From positions 248,001 to 312,000 of the forward strand of contig CAJTDS010000001.1 of NCBI GenBank assembly GCA_910575165.1: a stretch of DNA of 64,000 nucleotides, in the 5' to 3' direction. This document shows, piece by piece, positions 15,598-24,186 of the stretch (position 1 is the stretch's first letter; each line of letters opens with the position of its first letter). The position numbers were made by a program, and so were the translations under genes. The stretch comes from Eggerthellaceae bacterium (GTDB lineage: Bacteria > Actinomycetota > Coriobacteriia > Coriobacteriales > Eggerthellaceae). Under the pieces are notes generated by a model. That model searched no databases. It had not been told where the DNA came from and saw nothing but the letters and a program-made list of their open reading frames with translations.

Positions 15598-17064
15598 ATG
15601 AAGTCCGGAAAGACCGTGCAGCCGAAGCGCGCCGTCGAGCGCCAAACGTCGAAGGGCCTGGGGCGCCAGGGTTCTGCCACCCATGCCGAGCTGTCCCAAG
15701 GATCGGTGTGCCAGGGAAGCGCCGACAAGCAGAAGGGCGCGCTGAAGCGGGTGTTCTCGCGGGGCGGCGCGCTGACCGACGCAGCGCCGGGGGTGCAAGA
15801 GGCCCAGGAGGCGTCCTCCCAGATCGCGCCCGCGAAACGGCGCAGCAGGCTGCTGCTGGTGCTTGCGGCCATGGGCCCGGGCATCGTCACGGCCATGGCG
15901 GGCAACGACGCCGGCGGCATCTCCACCTACTCCACGGCCGGCGCCCAGTTCGGCTTCGCCACGCTGTGGGTGATTCCTCTCATGTGCATACTGCTGATCG
16001 TGGTGGAGATGACGGCGGCGCGCATGGGGGCGGTCACCGGCAAGGGGTTCGCGGCGCTCATTCGCGAGCGGTTCGGCATCCGTCTGACCGCGCTGGCCAT
16101 GATGGCCCTGCTCATCGGCAACGTGTGCACCACCTTTTCGGAGTTCGCCGGCATTGCCAGCGGCATGGAGATGTTCGGCGTGTCGAAGTACCTTTCGGTG
16201 CCGGTGGCAGCGGCAGGCGTGTGGCTGCTCATCGTGGGAGGCAGCTACAAGCGGGTGCAGAAGGTGTTCCTCATTCTGTCGCTGGTGTTTGTCACCTACA
16301 TCGTGGCGGCGGTGGTGGCCCAGCCCGATTGGGGGGCGGCGCTTGAGAGCACCGTGGTGCCTCGCATCGTTCAGGACCAGAGCTTCGTCTCCCTGGTCAT
16401 CGCCATGATCGGCACCACCATTGCTCCGTGGATGATGTTCTTCAACCAGTCGAACGTGGTGGAGAAGGGCCTGACCACCGACGACATGCTGGGCCAGAAG
16501 GCTGACGTGGTTTCGGGCACCATCGCTGCGTGTCTGGTGGCATGGTTCATCATCGTGACCACGGGAAGCGTGCTGTACCCTCAGGGAATCGCCATCGATT
16601 CGGCGGCCGATGCGGCGCTGGCCCTGGAGCCCTTCGCCGGCCCCTACGCGCGGGTGCTCTTCGCCGTGGGACTGGTGGCGGCGTCGTTTCTGGCGGCGTG
16701 CGTACTGCCCCTGACCACGGCGTTCGTCATCTGCGAGGCCTTCGGGTGGGAGGCGGGCGTGTCGTTCAAATGGCGCGAGGCCCCCACGTTCAAGTCCATC
16801 TTCACGGCGGTTATCGTGCTGTCGGCGGCCGTGGTGCTGATTCCCGGCGTCGACCTGATGGCCGTCATGCTGACCGCCCAGTTCGTGAACGGCCTGGTGC
16901 TGCCGGTGCTGCTGGTGTTCATGGCTATCATCGCCGCGGACAAGCGGGTGATGGGCGCCTACCGCGCGCGTCCGGTGTCGCGAGTGCTGCTGTGGGCAAC
17001 CGTGGGCATCGTGGGCGTGCTCACCGTGGCGCTGCTGGGCATGCAGGTGCTGGGCGTGGGGTAG
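15598..17064 (+). CDS. NRAMP-related magnesium transporter (NRMT-type)
   Basis: The 488-residue membrane protein has about 11 helices after an 80-residue hydrophilic N-terminus rich in Gln, Ser and Lys. In classical NRAMPs, helix 1 carries DPGN and helix 6 carries MPH, which bind Mn/Fe. Here helix 1 reads GNDAGG (residues 102-107) and helix 6 reads IGTTIAPW, with no Met. This is the replacement described for NRMT proteins, the SLC11 branch that transports Mg2+ and was characterised from Eggerthella lenta. The neighbouring MgtE_N/CBS protein supports Mg2+. I use ATG 15598 after GGAAAGGCGAAGG; the frame is open further upstream to a GTG inside the previous gene. Confidence 0.85.
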   Translation: MKSGKTVQPKRAVERQTSKGLGRQGSATHAELSQGSVCQGSADKQKGALKRVFSRGGALTDAAPGVQEAQEASSQIAPAKRRSRLLLVLAAMGPGIVTAMAGNDAGGISTYSTAGAQFGFATLWVIPLMCILLIVVEMTAARMGAVTGKGFAALIRERFGIRLTALAMMALLIGNVCTTFSEFAGIASGMEMFGVSKYLSVPVAAAGVWLLIVGGSYKRVQKVFLILSLVFVTYIVAAVVAQPDWGAALESTVVPRIVQDQSFVSLVIAMIGTTIAPWMMFFNQSNVVEKGLTTDDMLGQKADVVSGTIAACLVAWFIIVTTGSVLYPQGIAIDSAADAALALEPFAGPYARVLFAVGLVAASFLAACVLPLTTAFVICEAFGWEAGVSFKWREAPTFKSIFTAVIVLSAAVVLIPGVDLMAVMLTAQFVNGLVLPVLLVFMAIIAADKRVMGAYRARPVSRVLLWATVGIVGVLTVALLGMQVLGVG

Positions 17065-17122
17065 GGGGGATTCTCCGGCCGGCGCGGCACCTCTTTTGGG
17101 GCGGGGCGTTGATGCACATCGT

Positions 17123-17172
17123 GCATACCGGGCAGGTTCTGACGCTTTTCTGCGCGAACCTGCCCGGTATGC
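17123..17172. terminator. 17-bp perfect inverted repeat after NRMT gene
   Basis: GCATACCGGGCAGGTTC (17123-17139) is repeated inverted at 17156-17172 with a 16-base loop. It lies 58 bases after the transporter stop. No U-tract follows on either strand, so it may stabilise the transcript end or be a repeat element rather than a true intrinsic terminator. Confidence 0.5.
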
Positions 17173-17250
17173 GGCCTTGGAGGCGAGGATCGAGGTGTAT
17201 CTTTCGTCGGGTCATCGGCAGCCATGAGCTATCGGGTAGAATAACGGCTT

Positions 17251-18135
17251 ATGGAAAAGAGTCCGAAAGTGATTGCCATCGTGCCGGCGTTCAACGAAGC
17301 GGCTAACATCGTGTCGGCCGTGGAGGACCTGCGTGTGAATGCGCCTGATATTAACTACGTAGTTGTGAACGACGGTTCTCGCGACGAAACGGCGGTCATC
17401 TGCCGCCAGCGGGGCTACCATATGGTCGACTTGCCTGTGAATCTGGGGCTGGCGGGCGCTTTCCAGACCGGCATGAAGTACGCGCTCGATCATGGCTACG
17501 ACTACGCGCTGCAGTTCGACGCCGACGGTCAGCATTCTGCCGCCTACGTGGGGGCGCTGGTGGATGCGGCGGAGAAGCAGCGGGCCAACGTGGTCATCGG
17601 CTCGCGGTTCGCCGCGGTGAAGAAGCCGGTGAGCGCGCGCATGGCCGGATCCGCGCTCATTTCCGCCATGATCCTGCTGACCACGGGCAAGCGCGTGCAA
17701 GACCCCACGTCCGGCATGCGGCTGTTCGATGCCTCCATGATTCGGCTGTTGGCAACCGAGCCCGATCTGGGACCCGAGCCCGACACCATCGCGCTGCTCA
17801 TGCGTCGCGGTGCGAAGGTGTGCGAGGTGCAGGTGCAAATGCGCGACCGCGTGGCGGGGGAGAGCTACCTCACGTTCACCCGCTCGGCCAGCTACATGGC
17901 GCGTATCGGCCTGTCCATCCTGCTGGTCCAGTGGTTCCGCCGGCCGTTTTCCGAACCCGGGCGCTTTCGCGGGAAGGCGGCGGTTGCGCCGAGCGACGTT
18001 GCGGCGTGCTGTGCGCCTGTTCCGACCGACCAGGTGCTTCGACCCTGCGAGGTCGAGGGCGGACGGGCGCTTTCCGGCTCCTCGGCTGCGTCGACGAAGG
18101 GCGCGGGCGCTGTGGAAGAGGAGGCCTTGCGATGA
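17251..18135 (+). CDS. Family 2 glycosyltransferase (dolichyl-phosphate-mannose synthase-like)
   Basis: The 294-residue protein has the GT-A start VIAIVPAFNEAANI, the nucleotide-binding VVVNDGSRDET, the metal-binding FDADGQH and a later GSRF...DPTSGMRLF region, as in polyprenyl-phosphate sugar synthases and related GT2 enzymes. There is no strong membrane helix apart from a weak one (ALISAMILLTTG). The C-terminal ~50 residues are low-complexity. It overlaps the next gene (ATGA) and opens a surface-glycan operon with DUF2304, LicD and flippase genes. GT2-DUF2304 pairs commonly occur together, probably making a lipid-linked sugar donor or glycan. Confidence 0.85.
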   Translation: MEKSPKVIAIVPAFNEAANIVSAVEDLRVNAPDINYVVVNDGSRDETAVICRQRGYHMVDLPVNLGLAGAFQTGMKYALDHGYDYALQFDADGQHSAAYVGALVDAAEKQRANVVIGSRFAAVKKPVSARMAGSALISAMILLTTGKRVQDPTSGMRLFDASMIRLLATEPDLGPEPDTIALLMRRGAKVCEVQVQMRDRVAGESYLTFTRSASYMARIGLSILLVQWFRRPFSEPGRFRGKAAVAPSDVAACCAPVPTDQVLRPCEVEGGRALSGSSAASTKGAGAVEEEALR

Positions 18136-18476
18136 CCGGCTGGTTGCGCGTGGTGCTGATTGTGGCGTCGTTGGCGATGATGGCGCTGGTGCTGATGAAA
18201 ATCCGCAAGGCTCAGATGCGCATCGCCGATTCCACGTTTTGGTTCCTGTTCGCGGCCATCATGGTGGTGTTCGCCGTGTTTCCGCAGGTGCCGTTCTTCT
18301 TCTCGTTTCTCATCGGCATCGATTCGCCGTCGAACTTCGTGTTTCTCTTCGCTATCGGCGCTCTGTTCGTCCACGAGTTCTACCTGACGGTGGAGCTGTC
18401 GCGCCTGCGCGCGAAGACGGCGGCGCTGGTGCAGCACGTGGCGCTGCGCGAGGAGGACGAAGGAAAGGATGGTTGA
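18132..18476 (+). CDS. DUF2304 family membrane protein
   Basis: The 114-residue protein has three hydrophobic helices (residues ~5-20, ~34-53, ~58-76) and a charged C-terminal helix (LRAKTAALVQHVALREE). Size, topology and placement directly behind a DPM1-like GT2 fit DUF2304 proteins, whose role is unknown but probably concerns membrane anchoring of the transferase. Both ends overlap their neighbours by ATGA-type junctions, so it is translationally coupled with GT2 and LicD. Confidence 0.75.
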   Translation: MTGWLRVVLIVASLAMMALVLMKIRKAQMRIADSTFWFLFAAIMVVFAVFPQVPFFFSFLIGIDSPSNFVFLFAIGALFVHEFYLTVELSRLRAKTAALVQHVALREEDEGKDG

Positions 18477-19348
18477 TGACGCCGCTGGACCTCGAATCGT
18501 TGCGCGCTATCGAGCTGAATCTGGCCGATGAGCTGAATCGGGTGTGCCGTGCCCATGGCTTGACCTGCTTCCTTGCCTACGGTAGCCTGATTGGCTCCCT
18601 TCGTCATGGTGGGTTCATCCCTTGGGACGATGATATGGATTTCGTCATGTTGCGCGATCAGTACGAAACCCTGCTGGCGAACTTCGATCGCTGGCGCAGC
18701 AGCGAGTACTTTCTTCTGACCAGCTACCATGACGGGCGCACTCCCTTCCCCTTCGCCAAGCTGATCGACGTCCGTACCTGCGTGCGCGAGCAGTTCATTC
18801 GCAAGGACGTTGCTACGGGGGTGTGGGTGGACGTGTTTCCTCTTGACGACGTGGAAACGGGTGGATCGGGGGTTTTGGCACGCCGGGCAAAGCGAGCGTT
18901 CGCCTCCGCGGCACGGATTGGATTGGCGCGGAGCTTCCAGATGGCGGACCCGGCCATCGGGTCGAGCAGGGTGGTGAAGATGGCGAAGCGTCTGGTTTGC
19001 CCTGTCGCCCATCGGCTGGACGGGGTGAAGCTGTCGCGCCGGGTTGACGAGGCGGCACGTCGGGCTGGTGGCGATGGGGAGGGCGAGGCGCTGTTCGTGG
19101 CCGACATTACTGCGGAGGGGAACTGCAGGAAGCTGTTTTCGAAATCGCTCTTCTCCGAAGCAGCCGACGTGGCGTTCGAGGGCAGGGTCTTCGCCGCTCC
19201 CACCAGGTCAGACGAGTTCTTGGCCATCCAATACGGCGACTGGCGCACGCCACCGCCGGAAGATGTGCGGCCCGCTCACGTGTTCAAGGCCTTCGTTCGC
19301 GATGGTTTCTCCATCGAGGAAGTGATTGCGGGCAGTGATGTCGTATGA
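18476..19348 (+). CDS. LicD family phosphotransferase (first copy)
   Basis: The 290-residue protein starts at ATG sharing one base with the upstream stop (TGATG). It contains the LicD hallmark FLAYGSLIGSLRHGGFIPWD followed by DDMDFVMLR, where the Asp cluster binds metal, and VWVDVFPLDD further on. LicD enzymes transfer phosphocholine or similar phospho-groups (from CDP-donors) onto surface glycans such as teichoic acids or capsules. The neighbouring flippase and glycosyltransferases support a role in decorating a cell-envelope polymer. The actual phospho-group cannot be read from sequence. Confidence 0.88.
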   Translation: MTPLDLESLRAIELNLADELNRVCRAHGLTCFLAYGSLIGSLRHGGFIPWDDDMDFVMLRDQYETLLANFDRWRSSEYFLLTSYHDGRTPFPFAKLIDVRTCVREQFIRKDVATGVWVDVFPLDDVETGGSGVLARRAKRAFASAARIGLARSFQMADPAIGSSRVVKMAKRLVCPVAHRLDGVKLSRRVDEAARRAGGDGEGEALFVADITAEGNCRKLFSKSLFSEAADVAFEGRVFAAPTRSDEFLAIQYGDWRTPPPEDVRPAHVFKAFVRDGFSIEEVIAGSDVV

Positions 19349-20718
19349 GTGACCAGGAGTTCGATCGGTGCGCTTCCGTTCCGTCGCCGCTTTCCCTGAA
19401 GGCGAACATGCTGTGGAACTCGGCGGGGTCGCTCACGTATCTGGCGTGCCAGTGGCTGGTGACCGTGCTGGTGGTGCGCCTGACCTCGGGCTACGATGCT
19501 GCGGGGCTGCTTTCTCTGGCTATGTCGGTGACGGGCATCTTCGGCACCTTCGCCACCTACAAGATGAACACCTACCAGATCTCCGATGTGCATCATGAGC
19601 ACAAACTGGCCGATTATCTGGGATTTCGTCTTGTCATGCTGGTGGGCGCCTTCGCTGCTTGCATGATCTATGCGTTGCTTACCTGCACCGAGGGGGCGCT
19701 GCTCACTATTGCGCTTTTCTACGGCTTCAAGGGCGTGGGCCTGGTTATCGACGTGCTGCACGGGGCTGATCAGCAGCATCGGCGCATGGACTACATCGGC
19801 AAGTCGTTCATGCTGCAGGGGGTGGGCACGCTTGCGGCCTTCGCTCTGGTGTTCGGGCTGACCCAAAGCTTGAATGCGGCCATTGCGGCCATGGGCGCAG
19901 CGGCCTTGGCGGTGCTAGCGCTGTTCGACCTGCCCCATACCGGGCGCCTTGAGACGGTGAGCGTTCGCTTCAGCCGCGCCGAGACGCTGTTCTTCGCGCG
20001 GACGTCGCTGCCGGCTGTGGTGGCGTCGGTGGCGGCAAGCGCCCTGTTCACCATTCCGAAGCAGTATCTGGCCGTGGATGCGGGCGACGCGGCCCTGGGC
20101 ATTTACGCGTCGGTGTCGGCGATTGCCCTGGTGGTGCAGATGGGAGCGCAGTATCTGTACGTGCCGCTACTGGACGTGTTTCCGCGGGCGTTCTTCGATG
20201 AAGGGGCGGGCGCGTTCAGGCGTCTGCTTGCGAAAGCGGTTGCAGGCATTCTGGCCATGAGCGTTGTGGCCACTGCGCTTTTGGTGCTGTTGGGGCCGTG
20301 GGTGCTGGGGCTGCTGTTCGGCGAGTCGATCCTGCCTTACGCTTATCTGCTGCTGCCGGTGATTCTGGCCACGGTGGCCACCGCGTTTCTGTGGTTCCTG
20401 GGCGATTTGCTCATTGCGCTGCGCGATTTCCGCGGCAACTTCTGGGGAAACATTGCGGCGCTGGCTGCCGTCTGCGCGCTTACAGTCCCGCTGGTGAGCA
20501 CCTACGACATGAACGGCGTGAGCTTCGCCGGGGCGGGCGCGTGCCTGGTGGGCGTGGCGGTGTGCGCGGCGTTTCTTGCGCGCGACGTGCGGCGGCGCGG
20601 TCGTCCGGACGCCTCGGAAGCGGAGACGGAGCCTGGCAAGCAGATTATCCCGGGCGAAAGGTCAGAGGTGTCTTCGCCGGCGAACGAGCCAGGCATCTCG
20701 TCGATAGGTCGTGATTGA
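19345..20718 (+). CDS. Polysaccharide flippase (Wzx/MATE-like, MOP superfamily)
   Basis: The 457-residue protein has about 12 to 14 hydrophobic helices from residue ~20 to ~415 and a hydrophilic tail. The start (SLKANMLWNSAGSLTYLACQW) is typical of lipid-linked oligosaccharide flippases. It overlaps the LicD gene by ATGA. It would move the lipid-linked repeat assembled by GT2/GT1 across the membrane. Confidence 0.85.
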   Translation: MSDQEFDRCASVPSPLSLKANMLWNSAGSLTYLACQWLVTVLVVRLTSGYDAAGLLSLAMSVTGIFGTFATYKMNTYQISDVHHEHKLADYLGFRLVMLVGAFAACMIYALLTCTEGALLTIALFYGFKGVGLVIDVLHGADQQHRRMDYIGKSFMLQGVGTLAAFALVFGLTQSLNAAIAAMGAAALAVLALFDLPHTGRLETVSVRFSRAETLFFARTSLPAVVASVAASALFTIPKQYLAVDAGDAALGIYASVSAIALVVQMGAQYLYVPLLDVFPRAFFDEGAGAFRRLLAKAVAGILAMSVVATALLVLLGPWVLGLLFGESILPYAYLLLPVILATVATAFLWFLGDLLIALRDFRGNFWGNIAALAAVCALTVPLVSTYDMNGVSFAGAGACLVGVAVCAAFLARDVRRRGRPDASEAETEPGKQIIPGERSEVSSPANEPGISSIGRD

Positions 20719-20780
20719 GCGATGGTCGGGTCTCTTTCCGAAATGCGCCCGCTCTCTCGAAAAAGCGCTGGGAGGTCATC

Positions 20781-21938
20781 ATGCGCGTGCTCCAGGTAAT
20801 TGGCGCGATGGACCGCGGTGGCGCCGAGACCATGATCATGAACGCTTACCGCTTTGCGGATCGCGACAAGGTTCAGTTCGACTTTCTTGTGCATGAGCAG
20901 CGGGAGTGCGATTACGATGCCGAGATCGAGGCCTTAGGCGGGCGCGTGTACCGCGAGCTGCCGCGCTTCACGGGGCTCAACGGGGGCGCCTACCGCCGGG
21001 CGGTCCGCGATTTTCTGGCGCGGCATCTGGAGCACTCGGTGGTGCACGGGCACATCGGCAGCTCGGCGGCCATCTACTTGGACGAGGCGAAGCGGGCTGG
21101 CCGGGTGGCCGTGGCCCACAGCCACGCGCAGAACTACCCGCTTTCCCCAGGCGAGCTGGCGTTTCGCGCCCTGTCGCTTCCGGTACGCTTCAAGGCTGAC
21201 TGTTTCCTGGCGTGCTCGCGCCAGGCGGGACTGGATCGCTTCGGCCGAACCGCGGTGGAAGGCGAGCGCTTCCATGTGCTGCGCAACGGCATCGACGTGG
21301 AGGCTTTTGCGTGTACGGACGGGCAGCATGCAGAAGCGAAGCGGGCGCTTCTCGGACGGATGGGGCTGACGTCGGACGAGGCGCTGCTGGTCGGCCATGT
21401 GGGTCGCTTCGACTCGGTGAAGAACCATCCTCTGCTGGTGGAGTCGTTCGCGCTGATGAAGGAAGCAGCGCCCGGTGCGCATCTGGTGCTGGTGGGCCGC
21501 GGCCCCGAGGAAGCAGCTGTTCGCGAGCTGGTTCGCGAGCGCGGGCTGGACGGGTGTGTGCATTTCCTGGGCGTGACCGACGATGTGCCGGCGGTGCTGC
21601 GCGGGTTGGACGCGTTCGCGCTGCCGTCGTTTCGCGAGGGGCTTTCCATGGCGGCGGTGGAGGCCCAGGCCGCGGGCGTTCCCTGCGTGCTCTCCGAAGG
21701 CGTGCCTGCCGAAGCGGTGCTGGATGGCGGTGCGTGCGGGAGCGCGGCACCCGGCGTGGTGATGCTGTCGCCGAAGGCCGACCCTCGGATCTGGGCTGAT
21801 GCCCTGTTGCGGGCGGCGTACCGGTCGGCTTCCGGCGACATCGACCGCGCTTTGGGCGCCCAGGCGGCTCGGAGCGCCGGCTTCGACATCCGAGACACCG
21901 CCCGCTGGCTGCAGGAGTTCTATCTGCGCATTGCGTAG
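20781..21938 (+). CDS. Family 1/4 glycosyltransferase
   Basis: The 385-residue protein is a GT-B fold enzyme: N-terminal VLQVIGAMDRGGAETMIMN with the glycine-rich acceptor loop, then a C-terminal donor domain with LVGHVGRFDSVKNHPLLVE, LVLVGRGPEE and the E-x7-E motif (FREGLSMAAVEAQAAG). The start ATG 20781 is chosen because GGGAGG lies five bases upstream; a TTG at 20715 overlapping the flippase stop would add 22 residues. It resembles exopolysaccharide glycosyltransferases (EpsF-like) that use UDP- or GDP-sugars. Confidence 0.88.
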   Translation: MRVLQVIGAMDRGGAETMIMNAYRFADRDKVQFDFLVHEQRECDYDAEIEALGGRVYRELPRFTGLNGGAYRRAVRDFLARHLEHSVVHGHIGSSAAIYLDEAKRAGRVAVAHSHAQNYPLSPGELAFRALSLPVRFKADCFLACSRQAGLDRFGRTAVEGERFHVLRNGIDVEAFACTDGQHAEAKRALLGRMGLTSDEALLVGHVGRFDSVKNHPLLVESFALMKEAAPGAHLVLVGRGPEEAAVRELVRERGLDGCVHFLGVTDDVPAVLRGLDAFALPSFREGLSMAAVEAQAAGVPCVLSEGVPAEAVLDGGACGSAAPGVVMLSPKADPRIWADALLRAAYRSASGDIDRALGAQAARSAGFDIRDTARWLQEFYLRIA

Positions 21939-21959
21939 CGCTGCTTTAGCGCTTTCTTT
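21937..21959 (+). terminator. Intrinsic terminator of glycan operon
   Basis: Two AGCGCT hexamers (21937-21942 and 21948-21953) form a stem with loop GCTTT and are followed by TTCTTT. It overlaps the stop codon of the glycosyltransferase gene. Confidence 0.55.
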
Positions 21960-22091
21960 CGGGAATTATCTGCTTCAGTGCAACAGTTTGCGCCTTTGCG
22001 GACTCTTATAGGTGTGCCGGTTATGGCTCTGTGGTCGTATACGATGCTATGATGGCGTTGACGGCTGTTCGTCGCGAAGGGGGATGATCCT

Positions 22092-24026
22092 ATGAGGGGA
22101 GCGTTGAACCTGTCTGCTACGAGGAAGCTTCTGCCGAAGGGGAACGGGCCTGCACGGGTGGTATCTGAGCTGTCGGCGCCGCTTGGAGCGGTTCTTCTGG
22201 CCGTAGCGTTGCTGGGTTGCTTCGGGTGCGCGGGCGAGCCCGGAGAAGCGCAAGGCGGCGGCTCGGCTGATAGCGCTGATTTTGGGGGATTGGCTGACGG
22301 GAGAGGGTCGGAGGCCGAAGAGGGCAACGCATCGCAAGCTCCAGTGCAGGCCGACTACGATTCCCGCCGCGGCGCGCGTAGGGACGCCGTAGATTCCTAC
22401 GATACGCTGCGCAGCGCCCTATGGGCTGGCCAAGAGGCCATGCGCGAGGAGGTGGAGCCTGGGGCAGCCGGTGATGTAGGGAGCGTGTGGATGTGGGCGA
22501 CCGCTGCCTGCGAGGGAGAATACGAGGCGAACCAGGCGGCGCCGGATACGGTGGTTGCCGACGGCGACCTTGTGTTTATCGCTGAGAAGGATGCCGACGA
22601 GCCGCAGTTCGTTGCCGTGCGCGTCATCGACGTCTCTTCGGGGATGCCGGTGCAGGTAGCTGCTATTCCCGCGCAGGAGAACTGCTGCGTCGTGTCGCTC
22701 TACGCCAAGGGCGGGAGGCTCTTCGTGCTGTCCATGGCTGCTGCTCAAAGCGATGCGTCCCAAGCCCCGTGGGCTGCATCTCCGCGGACGCGCCTGCTGA
22801 CTTACAGCTTCGACGACCCGTCGTCTCCTCAGCTAGAGGCCGTGGTGGAGCAGAGCGGCGCCTATATGGCGGCGCGATTCGATGGCCGGTACGCTTATGT
22901 GGCCAGCGTGTTCAAGCCAGCCGTCATTCCATCCGATGCGGACCCCGCATGGTTCGTGCCGGCGGTGAACGGCGTGCTCGTGGCTCCTGAAGATATTTGC
23001 GCCCCGGCCTTCGAAGACATGGTCGACTACTTGGTTGTCACGGCAATTCCTCTCGACGATCCCTCTGCGGTCGTCGACCGTATCGCGCTGGCCAGCAACT
23101 ACGCCAGTCACTATGTAGGTAGTGCGGCCATTAATGACCTGCAGGAGCAGTGGGCTCCCAACGATTGGGACAATTACAACCATCCGGAAACCGCAGTGCT
23201 GCGCCGTGTGGCCTATGGCGATGGCTCTTTTAGCTTCTCGAGCCAGGCGGTTGTGGATGGTGGAGTATCGACTCAGTCGATGACCGAGTACGAAGGAAAT
23301 CTGCGGGCTCAGCTCTACCGGACAATCGAGGGGAGCCAAGTCTTTGATGATGCACTGACGTTTGCCGTGTTCGACGAGCGGATGAATCAGGTTGGGACGT
23401 TGGAAGACTTCGGCACCACCAACAATGCGATTTACGTGGGAGCCGAAGAGAACGCGGCGCTTTACCGGGTGTACAGCGAAGGCGAGGAGCAGATGCGCGC
23501 TGTGAACCTGAGCGACCCGGGGCATATGGCGTTTTCCGACCCCCTGGACGTATCGCCGTTGCAGGATGTGCGCCTGTTCGGCCCTGGAAGGGCGGTGGGC
23601 GTCGCCCGTGCGGGCGATCACACCGATGACGGCGGCTATGCAGAAAAGACGTTGCTTTCGCTGCTGGACGTGTCGGATCCCATCGACGTTCGGGAGACGG
23701 GGTCGGTGGTTCTGGATGCGACGATTGTGGAGATGACGTCTCTTTACGATCCGCTGATGTATTTCGACGCAGAGCGCGGGATCATCTTGTTCTCGTCCTG
23801 GTCGCAGGTCGATGGCGAGTACTGGTTCTACGGTTTGAGGGTGGCCGAGGACGGCTCGCTTTCCGTGGAGTCGAAGCAGCTGGACATGGGAGAGTTGAAT
23901 AATTCCTTCCATGCTGTGTGGACGGGAAGCGCCGAAGGGCAGGCCGAGAGCTTGTGGGTGGTCGTTAACGGCGCCATCGCACGCTGCGACCCCTCAACCT
24001 TGGAGCTGACAGAGTTCGTGAAGTGA
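22092..24026 (+). CDS. Secreted beta-propeller domain lipoprotein
   Basis: The 644-residue protein has a basic N-terminus and hydrophobic stretch ending ALLGCFGCAG, consistent with a lipoprotein signal (Cys ~39 or 42). An acidic Ser/Gly linker follows, then a large domain with repeated blades: VVADGDLVFIAE, VRVIDVSSG, GGRLFVLSM, LLTYSFDDPSSP, VTAIPLDDPSAV and LLDVSDPIDVRETGS. This matches the secreted C-terminal beta-propeller family (Beta_propel, distantly WD40-like) common in actinobacteria; its function is unknown. A TATGAT box with TGC extension (22045-22053) is a likely -10. The gene is separate from the glycan operon by its terminator. Confidence 0.75.
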   Translation: MRGALNLSATRKLLPKGNGPARVVSELSAPLGAVLLAVALLGCFGCAGEPGEAQGGGSADSADFGGLADGRGSEAEEGNASQAPVQADYDSRRGARRDAVDSYDTLRSALWAGQEAMREEVEPGAAGDVGSVWMWATAACEGEYEANQAAPDTVVADGDLVFIAEKDADEPQFVAVRVIDVSSGMPVQVAAIPAQENCCVVSLYAKGGRLFVLSMAAAQSDASQAPWAASPRTRLLTYSFDDPSSPQLEAVVEQSGAYMAARFDGRYAYVASVFKPAVIPSDADPAWFVPAVNGVLVAPEDICAPAFEDMVDYLVVTAIPLDDPSAVVDRIALASNYASHYVGSAAINDLQEQWAPNDWDNYNHPETAVLRRVAYGDGSFSFSSQAVVDGGVSTQSMTEYEGNLRAQLYRTIEGSQVFDDALTFAVFDERMNQVGTLEDFGTTNNAIYVGAEENAALYRVYSEGEEQMRAVNLSDPGHMAFSDPLDVSPLQDVRLFGPGRAVGVARAGDHTDDGGYAEKTLLSLLDVSDPIDVRETGSVVLDATIVEMTSLYDPLMYFDAERGIILFSSWSQVDGEYWFYGLRVAEDGSLSVESKQLDMGELNNSFHAVWTGSAEGQAESLWVVVNGAIARCDPSTLELTEFVK

Positions 24027-24096
24027 CGGGGGAAGCGCTCGGCAATCCGCCTGATGCGCTTGACGACGACGTCTCTGATGCTCGTGGTGCTGTTCG

Positions 24097-24126
24097 ATGA
24101 CTGTCTGTGCAGGCGAACGCTATAAT
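24097..24126 (+). promoter_or_regulatory. Predicted promoter of second licD
   Basis: A perfect TATAAT lies at 24121-24126; ATGACT 18 bases upstream is a partial -35. The transcript would start near 24133, some 54 bases before the GTG start. Confidence 0.5.
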
Positions 24127-24186
24127 GGCCGCGATGGTGAGGCGCGCAGAGGGCGCCACGGACCGGTGCAGCAGAAGGGGGGGCTG

